Of a stretch of 64,000 bases of DNA, positions 22,352 through 32,818 are shown piece after piece; positions within the stretch are counted from its first letter, which is position 1; each line of letters begins with the position of its first letter. The position numbers and the translations under genes are program-made. A model generated the notes under the pieces. It did no database searches and was not told the origin of the DNA. It saw only the letters and a program-made list of their open reading frames with translations. The DNA comes from Pseudeuparius sepicola (Eukaryota; Arthropoda; Insecta; Coleoptera; Anthribidae): contig OY987303.1 of assembly GCA_963920635.1 (NCBI GenBank), forward strand, positions 47,863,223-47,927,222, written 5' to 3'.

Positions 22352-23376
22352 CAGGGTGTCCAGCTTTGGTTGTAAATGCGGGGTATCTCGGTTATTTTTA
22401 GAGATAGGGAGTTGCGGTTTTCACGAACCGTTGCTACTTTTTTGTGAAACGAAAGATACCGTAAACAGATTTTTCATAGCTACCTTCGTTTTTAAGATAT
22501 GTATCTTATAGACATTTTTACGCAGAATTCAGTGCCGGATTCAGTTTTTTACTAAAACTGATAGTGTTCGATATATGGACCAAACTTTTTTTTTAATGGA
22601 ACACCCTGTATATTTTCTACTAGTTATATTCAGGTTGTCGTAAGCTTTACAATAATATATAACACTATTTAGTTATTATCTATATTCCCCGCACAAGCAT
22701 GTGGTTGCTTCTGGGGTACTCCTAGTTTGGAGTATTGTGAGGGTGAGAATTATTATTATATTAGGAATGACAATTTTCAGGAATGCAGAGAGTGTTTATA
22801 TAAGTAGGCCTTGGAAAACAATAACAAAAAACCGTCATAATACTTTCCCTTGTTATAATTTTGGCGTCTTTGCTGTAAGAGTGCGTAGTGTTTATTCGTG
22901 TTTGTAGTTTCTTCAAAATGGCTGCAAATGAAGTTTTTGATAATTTAGAAAAATATGGCATGTTATCTTGCTTTATTCAATGCAACGAAAGCACAAATGA
23001 AGCTTTAGAGTTATATTTGCTCAGGTATTTATTTAACAGTTGATTACCTAGTTAATAAAAGAATAATAAATAATTTTAGGTTTCCTGAGAAGAGACAACC
23101 GAGTAAAGTGATATTTCGTACAATAAAGTCAAATTTGGTAAATTATGGTTCTTTTATCAAACCTCATCCCCGCTCTTATACTAAAAATAATAATAATGAA
23201 ATTGACGAGATAAATATTTTGGCAAGCGTTGAGGCAAATCGGGTAAACTCTTGTAGAAAAATTGCAATTGATATTGGTATAAAGAAAACTAGGGTTCATG
23301 AGATACTGAAAAGACACTCTATATCTCTAAAAATAACCGAGATACCCCGCATTTACAACCAAATCTGGACACCCTG
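22352..23376 (+). mobile_element. Mariner-type deletion derivative, 1,025 bp
   Basis: TIRs of about 55 bp start CAGGGTGTCCAG and continue through TGTAAATGCGGGGTATCTCG on both ends. TA precedes the left end; the right flank reads CA. Inside are a SINE-like fragment (22687-22759) and a two-exon gene for an N-terminal transposase domain. The catalytic two-thirds of the transposase is missing: the right TIR begins directly after the DNA-binding region. Confidence 0.8.
22687..22759 (+). repeat. SINE-like repeat, 3' end only
   Basis: CCCCGCACAAGCATGTGGTT to GTGAGGGTGAGAATTATTATTA. A 5'-truncated copy of the family at 7594-7891, inserted inside the mariner derivative between the left TIR and the gene. 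Confidence 0.8.
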
Positions 23377-23383
23377 CACTTGA
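22918..23383 (+). CDS. Truncated mariner transposase: DNA-binding domain only, two exons
   Basis: Exon 1 is 22918-23024. A 55-bp intron (23025-23079) has CAG|GTATTT and TTTTAG|GTT borders. Exon 2 is 23080-23383. The spliced frame is 136 codons, starting MAANEVFDNLEKYGMLSCFI. At the junction it reads LLRFPEKRQPSKVIFRTIKS, the first helix-turn-helix of mariner-family transposases, followed by VEANRVNSCRKIAIDIGIKK and TRVHEILKRH, the second one. The last 20 residues and the stop come from the right TIR. It could bind element ends without cutting them, which is how KP-type repressors act on P elements; that role is inference. The catalytic Asp residues are absent. Confidence 0.6.
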
Positions 23384-24128
23384 GTAAGAAGCTGTTGTTG
23401 GACTTCCATTGTCTTAATTTATTACTAAACACGACGTTTCGATCAATACAAATACTGATCGTTTTCGAGAATTTTTTCCCTCGCCTTATTTTAATGGGAA
23501 AAATACAGGATAAAGAATGAGTTTTCGGACAAAATATTTGCAAAGTTGTTGCTTTTGATGAGTTACTTACATTTTGGCCCTTATTTCACGGAACAGTATT
23601 TATTTACAAATGTTTATTTGCTAATCTATAAAAAATAACAATTTCTAAAAATATTTATTTACTTCCGGTTAAAGCGAAAGTGAAATTAAAATTATCAATG
23701 AGCATATATTATTATAGTTGGTTCTTAATATTATAAATGCAATAAAAAACTAATTTTTATTTAAAAAAAAATTCGGTTAACTTTTCCAGAACTCCCTGAT
23801 GTAACTTCTGAAGAGGGATTCGGATTTCCCGGAAAAAACTGCGACACCTTGGTTTTTAGTTGGACTTTTTATTTTGAAAACTAGGAAATAACAGACTTAT
23901 GTGACAATTTATTTGAGACACCCTGTACAAATATATCAGACATCACTTATATCAAATTTACATATGTACTGTACATGATTTAGCTACTTGTTCCGTATGA
24001 AACAAGATGATTTAAATGAAGCATTGTCTCTTTTGTCGATGTGTTATTTTAATAGCAATCCGTTTGAGTATGTCGTTCTTATAGACTATACAGTGTGTCC
24101 CAATTTGATACTGGACACCTCAGAAATA
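23384..24128. other. Unassigned; contains a Penelope-like CGACGTTTCG motif
   Basis: At 23427-23475 the minus strand reads GATCAGTATTTGTATTGATC followed by GAAACGTCG, the layout of the hammerhead-like terminal motif of Penelope-like elements (stem, GAAAC, GTC), though the CTGANGA part is degraded. A GAGACACCCTGTACA terminus is at 23911. No coding. Confidence 0.35.
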
Positions 24129-25075
24129 CAGGGTGTTTCAGACCTAAATACAATAATTTTAACCACATGTGGAGAAAATTGAGCTTAATACGAATCCGCA
24201 ATTAAAAAAAATTAAAAGTCAATAATAAAGCCAGAATTTTTTTTTAAGGAAGCTATTTTTTAAAGACAATAACGACGCCACTGGCGAGGAAACGACCGGG
24301 AAGTAGACGGGCCAGAAGTTACATTTTAGGGCGACGTGCAATGTTGCCGATTTTAGCCGGCATTCCCCGAACTAAGAGCCGTGACTTGTGGGACGACAGA
24401 TCCTCGGCTCGGAAACGCAGCAAAAAACTTAAATAAAAAAGGGTCTGCATAGCAACAGAACACGCCACTGCGAAGGCTCGAGGCGGTGCAGGGAGGGGGA
24501 GACAGCTGGCCAGCCGGCCGGCGAGACGGAAGTGTGGGTCAGTGGGTCAAGCGTGGTTGTGTGACAGACGTCGCGTCCGCGAATTGGCGGACCGGACGGC
24601 TCGAAAAAGGCTTACTCAACTCGATTATCTTTTGGACTGTAGGTAACGTTGTGAACGCAACCAGGAAGCTCGTGTACCGACCTCTGGAGCAATTTTGTGA
24701 TAATATGGCAAGTGCGAATGTGAGTGGCGAGGAGGATAGTTTTTAAACCACCTTTCATTTGCTATCAGCGATTATTATCCTAAAGGATAACAAAAGGATA
24801 GAAAAAGGTGGGCACATTTAGATAAAAATGTTCGTTGCCTGGCGCCGCGATCTGGCAACGTCGAAGGAAGACCTGAAACCAGTTTGCGTCTCCCTCGCGC
24901 TTTGGGTACGCGTCTACCCGATAATAAAACTGAGCGGCTCGTTAGGGGAAATATTACAATTATTTAATTATTTCTAAAATATTTCCGAAAAAAAATTTTT
25001 TTTTCGATTTTTCGTATTTATACACCTTTCTGAGTATGTGGTTAAAATTATTGTATTTAGGTCTGAAACACCCTG
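24129..25075. mobile_element. Mariner-type MITE with GC-rich interior
   Basis: The TIRs CAGGGTGTTTCAGACCTAAA + TACAATAATTTTAACCACAT (left) and their reverse complement (right, to 25075) are about 42 bp and flanked by TA on both sides. The interior at about 24290-24910 is GC- and CpG-rich, quite unlike its surroundings. It holds an 86-codon frame (24486-24746) ending MASANVSGEEDSF, which I do not recognise. It may be captured host promoter or 5' exon DNA. Confidence 0.7.
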
Positions 25076-25198
25076 TATATGAAGGGCAAGGAAAACAAAT
25101 AATGTAGAGTATCTCGTAGGCGGTGGTATTTGGATGGGGTAATTATTTCATGGCGTGCCAGGATTTTTTAAAATAGCAAATTTTAAAGAAACCCTATT

Positions 25199-25560
25199 AG
25201 GGATTTTTTTACGACAAAATGTTATTGAGAAAACTTGTTTAGAACAAAAAAAACTGAGTAGATTTGCAAAATTTCAAAAGTCTAGGCCTACTTTGATTTT
25301 TAGCTTTTTCGTCTTTTTCTTCCACTTTTTTCTTATAAATGTGTCCTTTCTGGAGCTTTTACTTCAAAATATTATTAAGGAAACTTGATTATCGTGAAAA
25401 AATAAAATTTTGACGTGAAAGCTCCAGAAAGGACACTTTTTTAAGAAAAAAGTGTGAGATAAATCTAAAAATCAAAGTAGGCCTAGACTTTGAAATTTTG
25501 CGAATCCACTCAGTTTTTTATTCTGAACAAGTTTGCTTAATAACAATTTGTCGAAAAAAA
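25199..25560. mobile_element. Foldback MITE
   Basis: The arms (about 25199-25366 and 25414-25560) are inverted copies: AGTCTAGGCCTACTTTGATT against AATCAAAGTAGGCCTAGACT, and GTGTCCTTTCTGGAGCTTTT against GAAAGCTCCAGAAAGGACAC. The loop is ~48 bp. Confidence 0.75.
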
Positions 25561-25810
25561 AACACACCGGTCGGGCATGATGAGCATTTCTCCACACGTT
25601 CACCTGAAATAGTTTGTTGGAGGTTAGGCGCTTTCACAACACCGAAAAGCTGGTGTCTAACTTCATCCCTACTGGATACGTCTTTGCCCACTTGTTCAGA
25701 CAAGCAGAAATCTTTTAACATTAAATAGACCGAAGTTGGACTTGCTGAAACGCCTAAAAACAAACTTTACCAACCTTCTAGAGCTGTACCAAGAATTTTT
25801 CTGCTTTTTC

Positions 25811-26250
25811 CTATGATGAGGGAGTCAGTGGAGAGTACCCTAGGTCATTCAGAAGCTGACAGGCCGTCCCATTGAAGACTTTCCACGCTGCTTTTCTCGT
25901 TATCAATGCAAGATGCGATGTCGAGTCGCAACTGGTGACTGCGTGAAACTCCAAGATGTTCTTCTTTGAACATTGGGAATAATTCTGCAGATGTCTTGAA
26001 CCGGGAGATACTTCATTTATTTTGCTGTGCCACCCATCATCCATGCTTTTGAGCTGGTCATTTTGTCGAAGTAATAGATAAGAAGCAAACAGATGTCGGA
26101 ATCCCTGGCCATGACAACGATGTTGTCAGCATCGGGGTGGACAGCATGTAGTACAACACGTGTATCGGCCTCTTCGTGTATGGCACCTAGTCCACTGACG
26201 TCGGATTCGGTGTTGGTTTATCATGTCGTTTTCTCATTTTCTTGCTTACT
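25811..26250 (-). pseudogene. Decayed gene of the EEADTR / HAVTGCDSTS family
   Basis: On the minus strand, 26200-26050 reads HEEADTRVVLHAVHPDADNI, VVMARDSDICLLLIYYF, then AWMMGGTAK, a stop, and MKYLPVQDICRIIPNVQ. A frameshift leads to ILEFHAVTSCDSTSHLALIT and KAAWKVFNG, ending at 25811. Animal genomes contain many proteins with this succession (acidic EEADTR block, ARDTDVLVLL block, HAxTGCDTTS block), often in repeat-rich contexts. Their function is not established to my knowledge, although a PIN/FEN-like nuclease relationship has been suggested by the acidic residues. At least one stop and one frameshift; dead here. Confidence 0.6.
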
Positions 26251-26330
26251 TCCGAGCAACAAAGTTTCGGCAGCTATGTTGTGTGCCACCTTAGAGCCCA
26301 TACCCTCCAAACTTAAAGTAAGTAAATTTT

Positions 26331-27060
26331 GAGTATTTCAACGTGTTTGGCATCTGAGAGAACCCCTAAGTAGAAGTTTAAATCATTATTTTAAGCCAAC
26401 AGACAAGGGAGATAGAGTTTTGGCCGCCATCTTGCCCTAAACACGTTGTTTCCCCAATTGTTACATGAAATGCTTCTTGCACTTTATAAAGATGGACTTC
26501 CTAAATATGGGCCTAGTCGATGACCGATGTCCGTTTGTGAACCATCGGCCCTTTCTTTCTCTTTGTAAGGAGATTAAGGAAATGTAACTATTTTTATTTA
26601 ATTGTGAGATGCCCGAGCTCTCTAGGCACACATTCAGCAATGCCTTGATCTAATTCTGACCAATCTTCTTTGAAGGAAGTGCTTCCTAAAGAATCTCGAG
26701 CCGCATATAAAAATCAACATCGATGTGTGGAATCTCCTTCAAGGTTTGAACCGAATATGTATTTTGAAAAACGGTCCTGGCTTGTTAAGATGCTTACCCA
26801 TTTTGTCCTCTATATTTTCTCTGACTGTCTTTGTACTAAAATGTAGTCAGGTTTACTTGGCCGCCATTAGCATTAGCACTCAGAAGTCAAATTTCAAATT
26901 TGCGATTGCCATCATTCGATTTTAGTGAGAAATAAATATTTCCTACCCAATTCCAAACCAAATGGCCTATACCCTATAGTCCAGATCGCATGACTTTGTT
27001 TTATTTTTATTGAACAACGGAAAGTAATTATGCGACAAAAAAACTTCTATTAATAGAAAA
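26331..27060. other. No recognisable gene
   Basis: Mixed-composition sequence; short frames without any domain. Nothing repeated elsewhere in the window was recognised. Confidence 0.3.
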
Positions 27061-27255
27061 CCTGTGGGGCTCTTGCCGCCTAATATAAACTTCAATGCCT
27101 CGAATTAACCGACTAATTTGTCAGTGTTTAATTTCCGTACCTGGACCGTGGCCAATAAATAACTTCCGATAAAGCGCCAGCCGCATATTATCGGTAATAA
27201 CAGCCCGTGCGTAATCACGGACCAGGAAGAAGCGCTGCATATTCAGCAACCGGAG
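27061..27255 (+). repeat. Dispersed CGACTAATTTGTCA repeat, copy a
   Basis: The core GAATTAACCGACTAATTTGTC + AGTGTTTAATTTCCGTACCTGG, the CTTCCGATAAAGCG block and GCTGCAT-TTCAGCAAC recur at 30085-30330, 49795-50010 and 51245-51440. Family of unknown class, about 200 bp, non-coding. Confidence 0.75.
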
Positions 27256-28240
27256 GGCGGGCGGTTTTGCTTTCTGTTTTGTATGGTGGGCGCGAAGTCT
27301 TACTATCTAAGATATGATTTATTTCTGGACGAGTGTAATATCAAAAGATCGTAGACAGTTAGCTATTATGTGGAAATAAGTCAAGCCGTGGGTTGAAATA
27401 ATCCACAGAAAATGGGAAAAATTTAGCTTTACTAATTTAATAGTGGGACGAGAAAATTGGAAATCGTTGATGAAACCGCCTTCCTTTACAGAAAAAATGA
27501 CCTTTATGCGTCTTCCTGCTTGCTTAAAATATTCTGACTAGTCATCTGTCTGTGTTTGCTCTTGTTTCTCACAATGATGCTGTCTAGCTGGAGAGTAACA
27601 TAGCAACAACAACAACTTTCTACAATTCTCCCCTTAAACATTTTTATCTCAACACAATATTTATAAGCATGTGAAAATTGAACAGAAACAGAAACTTCAA
27701 AACTAGCCTCACAACAAACAAGACAATAAAAATCATACAAATTAAAAATCATAATATTAATTTTCCTGAGAAAATATGTTGGCATTAGGTGAAAAATTTA
27801 GCTTGCTTACCGTATTCTCAAAACCATTCCTACTGAACAACTCATTATAGATGTTGAATATATTATTGAATATGACAGAAGACACAAAATAGGAATAGAA
27901 ACAAAGTAGTTAGCACATTAACAAATTTGTTACAATCCAACAAACTCTCTAACAGCAGTAAAATTATATTAAAACTCAAAAGAAACATCCCAATTTTTAA
28001 AATGTAACCCAGATATATTATTTATTCTCAAGGTAGACAAAGCTAGACTAGACAGCATCAGGATGCGTTTCCATTTCTATAACTAGATCGCAATGTCTTC
28101 TTCCTGCATTCATGTAGATCCTTTTCTTTGAATTTTTGACGATTTGGGGTGTTCGTAATTGGTGACTTGCCTTGGTCGATAGTGTTGATTGAAGAAGTGT
28201 ATACTAATCGTACTTTTGTATACTTCAGTAGGAATAAACT
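27256..28240. other. No recognisable gene
   Basis: AT-rich. The longest frame, on the minus strand at 27504-27785, has no domain and low-complexity composition. Confidence 0.3.
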
Positions 28241-28280
28241 GTTTGCTCGCGTTGGGTGGGGCGAGGATATGGTCATTTTT

Positions 28281-29300
28281 AGTGTAGGCAAGTTAGATAA
28301 AAAAACGACGTTTAGAAGAAAAAAATTATAAAGTTTTGAAATTTTGGTTGTGAACTCCCAGTAGGAACCCGAATAAATATCCGAAGAGTTCCCACCCCCC
28401 CCCCCCCGGGGGGAGCTTCATCCCCTTTTGCCCAAAAAACCACCCCCAAACGACGGTGTTTTTTGCGTTTTGCACGTAAACCGTAATTCTGACGAGAAAA
28501 AGTTATATGACTTTTTAGATTCTTCATTAAATTCTCCACAAAAATGGTCATATATTTTTTTTTGCGTATCTCCCACCCAACGTTAATAAATGACCTTGGA
28601 AAATAATAATAATTTGATGAAAACGCGATAGGAATGTTGTCCTACAGATGTAGCTGGTAGTCTGGACAAAATTACTGCGTTACGCGACTGGCCAACTAGC
28701 TTATTAAATAAAATAAAGCGATAATAGTTTAAAGATGTCTCTTGTCGGGGTGTCTTATATAGAGCAAGCATAACTTCCTCCCCAGCTCTTGCAATGTCAT
28801 CTTTTGCCGATGAAGGATTATTGAATATGGCAACCACTTCTTGTAAATAGTTGTAAATCCTTTCTTGTATTTATTAAGCTTACGGTCTGTGATTTTCCTT
28901 TGCCAAAGAAAGCAGACGTGGTTTTAAACCATTAAATTTTGCGCTACTACTTTTCGAGATATCCGACGCAAAAGACGGCGCAAGGCTTATTTTTTTGTTA
29001 GCGCTGTGCTTATTTTCCAAGGTCATTTATTAGCGTTGGGTGGGAGATACGCAAAAAAATTGTATGATCATTTTTGTGGAGAATTTAATGGAGAATCTAA
29101 AAAGTCCTATAACTTTTTCCCGTCAGAGTTACGGTTTACGTGCAAAACGCAAAAAGCCCCGTCAAGGTCCCGTTTGGGGGTGGTTTTTTGGACAAAAGGG
29201 GATGAAGCTCCCCCCCGGGGTGGGAACTCTTCTTCACAACCAATATTTCAAAACTTTATAAATTTTTTCTTCTAAAAAGTCTAACTTGCCTACACTATTT
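28281..29300. mobile_element. Foldback element with ~300-bp arms
   Basis: The left arm (28281-28605) and right arm (about 29010-29300) are inverted copies, for example AGTGTAGGCAAGTTAGA against TCTAACTTGCCTACACT, and CGTATCTCCCACCCAACG against CGTTGGGTGGGAGATACG. They include a poly-C/poly-G slippage tract (28392-28411). The ~400-bp interior is unrelated and has no domain. Confidence 0.75.
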
Positions 29301-29417
29301 AACGAAGACAAAATAATAGTAATTGCCCCCCTCCCCCGCACAAGCATGTAGTTGCTTCTGGGGTACTCCTAGTTTGGAGTATTGTGAGGGTGAGAATTAT
29401 TATTATTATTATTATTT
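29301..29417 (+). repeat. SINE-like repeat, 3' half
   Basis: AACGAAGACAAAATAATAGT to (ATT)n, nearly identical to the same part of the copy at 7594-7891. It abuts the foldback on its left and a MITE on its right. Confidence 0.8.
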
Positions 29418-29427
29418 CTAGTTCCAC

Positions 29428-29745
29428 CACGATACACAGATAACGGTATGTTCGCGCGCATGTGCTGTGACGTCAACCGTGACGCTTATTCGATAAAATC
29501 ATGGCTACCTTTTATTTTCAAAGGGAAATTTGACTCGTTTATAGTGAGCTAGGCAACCACATATACACCAAGGGGTCTCAAGGTGTCTACATTCTGTTTT
29601 TGGATTTAACGTGACGTGAAATTGATAACAACTGACGTATGTCAATTTCAGGACTATTTTTTATAAGTTGGCCGCGCTTTTGTCGAAGTGACTTAGAGTT
29701 TAATTTTCGTTCTCCTAGCTGGCATACCGCTATCTGTGTATCGTG
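29428..29745. mobile_element. MITE with CACGATA termini and 8-bp TSD, copy 1
   Basis: The ends CACGATACACAGATAACGGT and (reverse complement) CACGATACACAGATAGCGGT are inverted. The flanks AGTTCCAC (29420-29427) and GTTTCCAC (29746-29753) look like an imperfect 8-bp target duplication. The terminal sequence matches the MITE at 32548-43158. No transposase. Confidence 0.65.
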
Positions 29746-30084
29746 GTTTCCACACAGTTTCCGAGCTAAAGCCGACTTTGGTCTCCGCCTGGATTTTGAA
29801 GACATGATTTCGGCCGGGTATCAGTTGCCTGATTACAACTTTGAATTAGTTAGGACTGAATAACATATTTATATGGGTATAAGAATAGAGTATTTGAACA
29901 ATTTTTTAAACTAGCTTGAAGCTGTAGTTTTTTTCAGATAGGTACTAAAACAGCTTTGAATTCTTCTCACATTAGTTTGTTTAAAATATATTGGTTTTTC
30001 ACTGATTTGAAAATCAGTAATAAAAAATTACGAAAATATCCTTCCTACCGAGTAACTTCTATTAATGTAACTTCTATTAATAGA

Positions 30085-30330
30085 AACAACAGCCGGTCCT
30101 GCGCCACCTGTGTCGGCCTCTATTAATAAATTTCAGTGTCCTGAATTAACCGACTAATTTGTCAGTGTTCGATTTCCCCACCTAGGCCGAAGCTGATAAT
30201 TTCCCGACCTGCCCCAATATAAATGACTTCCGATAAAGCCAGAATTATTCGTAATAACAGTGGATACGTAATAGAGGGCTAGGATGAAACGCTGCATGTT
30301 CAGCAACCCAAGAGCGGTCGATTTTGTGAT
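30085..30330 (+). repeat. Dispersed CGACTAATTTGTCA repeat, copy b
   Basis: Member of the family at 27061; shares CTGAATTAACCGACTAATTT and GACTTCCGATAAAGCC and the downstream GCTGCATGTTCAGCAACC. Confidence 0.7.
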
Positions 30331-30551
30331 TTGCAGTTTGCGAAGTTTGAAGAATCATGATTCACTGCTTAGATATCGGATAATTTATTTTTGGTCTGAT
30401 GTAGCTGCAATAAATGAAGATAGTAAATATTGCAAAGAAATTATTATATTAATTGGTTGGTTCATTTGAGGCAATGGGGTAAATATTGGACGTGTAAAGA
30501 TTTGTTAAAATCTTGCCATTTCTCAATCACACGAACTAAGTAGGCAGCGAC

Positions 30552-31748
30552 CTAGAACGGTAGACGCACAGGATTGCTCGATCCGACAAAATTCTCCGCA
30601 CGCGTGACGTCACCGCTAGACCTCTACCTACTAAGCGCGCCGGGCGCTACCGTTTAAAATTTTAAAATATAGTGTGGATATTCTGTATTATTGTATTACA
30701 GAGAACTTTTATTTTTTACTTAGAAGTATTAAATCGCCCAATACTTGCAGACAATCTAACTTCTAAGCTATAATGGCACAACCATTCGATACCTATTGGA
30801 GAGATAATTTGACAAAATACAGGATGATTTTTTTAGGACTACCACCGCGATTTTCTCGCCTATTTTGCGCCCTAAAAAAAACGTAAGAAACAAAAGTGTG
30901 GAAATTTTGGACAGCTAGGTGGCGCTGAGAAAGAAACTGACATACATGGCCAACTGATCGCTCAAAATAAAAAAACCTCAAATTGAGCGAAATTATTAAT
31001 AGCCGTTTATTTTAAGAGATAGAAGAAAACTTTTATATTAAAAATTTATGGTATTCCGATAATTTCAGAAAATTATACGGGGTCTTCAGCTCTCTTAAAG
31101 CCATGCAAATTTTTGTCCCTTTCCGGGTTTCTTAGTATTGCTCCAAAATCGTCATAATATTATTTTGTTTGCTTACGAATTTTCTGTGCGGCGCAAGGTT
31201 CATAGCCTCAAGAGGGCCGAAGACCCTGTGTAATTTTCTGAAACTATCTAAGTACCCAGTTGCGTAAAGCTTCTTAGTGCCATCAATTTTTAATATGAAA
31301 GTTTTCCTCTATCTCTTAAAATAAACATGCTACAGCTATTAATAGTTTTGCTCAATTTGAAGTTTTTTTTATATTGCGCGACAAGATGGATGCGGATTTA
31401 ATTTTCAGCACCTCCTAGCTGTTCAAAATTCTCACATTTTTTATTCTTACGTTTTTTTGGTAGGGCGCAAAATAAGCGAGAAAATCGCGGTGGTAGTCCT
31501 AAAAATCATCCTGTATATAAGTTCTTACGTTTTTAATACTAAGTAAGATGTACTAATTTAGTATAAAGATTCAATAATGGTTTGAAAACTAAAAACAGAT
31601 TAAATAAAATACACGAAACACGCCAAAACCCGCACCGCACGTTATACAAATTAACCGTTGGTCTATAGCGCTGACGTCACACCCGTCTGCCGACTGGCGT
31701 ACATTACGCTTATGAGATCGAGCAATCCTGTGCGTCTACCGTTCTTGG
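30552..31748. mobile_element. TIR element with 8-bp TSD, holding a second TIR element
   Basis: The TIRs contain GAACGGTAGACGCACAGGAT + TGCTCGATC at both ends. The flanking GCAGCGAC (30544-30551 and 31749-31756) is an exact 8-bp direct repeat. The interior includes CG-rich sequence near both ends and the nested element at 30818-31519. No transposase. An 8-bp duplication points to a hAT-like or P-like transposase acting in trans (inference). Confidence 0.75.
30818..31519. mobile_element. Inner long-TIR element (ATACAGGATGATTTTTAGG)
   Basis: Inverted arms of about 230 bp: ACTACCACCGCGATTTTCTC (left) against GAGAAAATCGCGGTGGTAGT (right), continuing to TTTTAAGAGATAGA near the middle. It sits inside 30552-31748, so it inserted later. 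Confidence 0.75.
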
Positions 31749-31795
31749 GCAGCGACTAGGTTTAACTTAAGTCGATTATTTTTTTAATTTTGGTG

Positions 31796-31978
31796 TTTAC
31801 ATCGTCAGTATTGAATCAAGCGGATTTTCAATTATCTCTAGGGACAGTGACTACGTTTATCTCGTGACAACTCGATCGGATTGAAATGGATACACTTGAG
31901 TTATGTCAAATCTTTATAATTCTACGTTTACATCATCAGTATTGAATTCTACGGTTTTCAATCCTCTCTAGGGACATT
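31796..31978 (+). repeat. Two-copy tandem duplication (~128-bp period)
   Basis: GTTTACATCGTCAGTATTGA ... TCTCTAGGGACA occurs at 31796-31850 and again at 31924-31978 with several substitutions. Confidence 0.65.
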
Positions 31979-32431
31979 AACTTACTATATTTATTCCACA
32001 GTAGGTTGGTGCACATTCTGGACAACTTCTGTTTGGAAATAGCGGCTTGACTTGAAATTTTAAATCTGTTTGAAATTCAATCTGTAGGGTTTACGCCGTC
32101 TATTAAAGTCTAACTTATTTCAGACTAACTTCTGCTTGGAAATGACATACTAATAATATAACGTGTCACACTGCGAACTGCGTAGGAAACTGGTTTGTAC
32201 AGCTGCTTTTTCCTAGAAGAGCATGATATGGATTTTTTATTAAAATTCCGACCACATTGCAACGACCTGTATCTTTCTTATTAAGCCTTTTTAACCCATG
32301 CTCATATGAACTACCTTGCTTAAAATTAGATTTTCCACCATCAGTTTTATTTATGACATTTACAACTGGTAGGTACCTTGTATTTGTGTGATACAGGGTA
32401 AATAGTGTATAATATTATAATTATGGACATG
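31979..32431. other. No recognisable gene
   Basis: AT-rich sequence left of the nested transposon block; nothing supported. Confidence 0.35.
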
Positions 32432-32818
32432 TATCGAGTGTTCATTAAAATTTAACCTCAAGTTGACGTTGGAAATTCAGACGTATGTCTTTGATAGGTT
32501 TCGATGCTTGCCATATTAGATATAACCTTTTGACAATTGTCAACATCACGATAGACTTACCCACGGTATGTCATTGCGCAGCTTGTGACGCGTCAGTTGC
32601 GAATCGGAATTTAAATTGCTCGATATGTTTTACACAGCAATAGATACTTTTTTTATGGTTTTTGCTTATTTTAAACGTTTTCTTTCAAATAAATGTTGTT
32701 AAAAATATGTAATTATATTACTAGATAAATGAATGAATGATAAAAACACATTTAATTTGATAATTATAATTTTACAAATAATTTGTTTCCTTTGTGTTTT
32801 AGCTAATCGTATGCATGC

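Noticed and set aside
28392..28411. Poly-C/poly-G tract as a G-quadruplex regulatory element
   Set aside because: Homopolymer slippage in one arm of a foldback explains it; the other arm has a shorter run.
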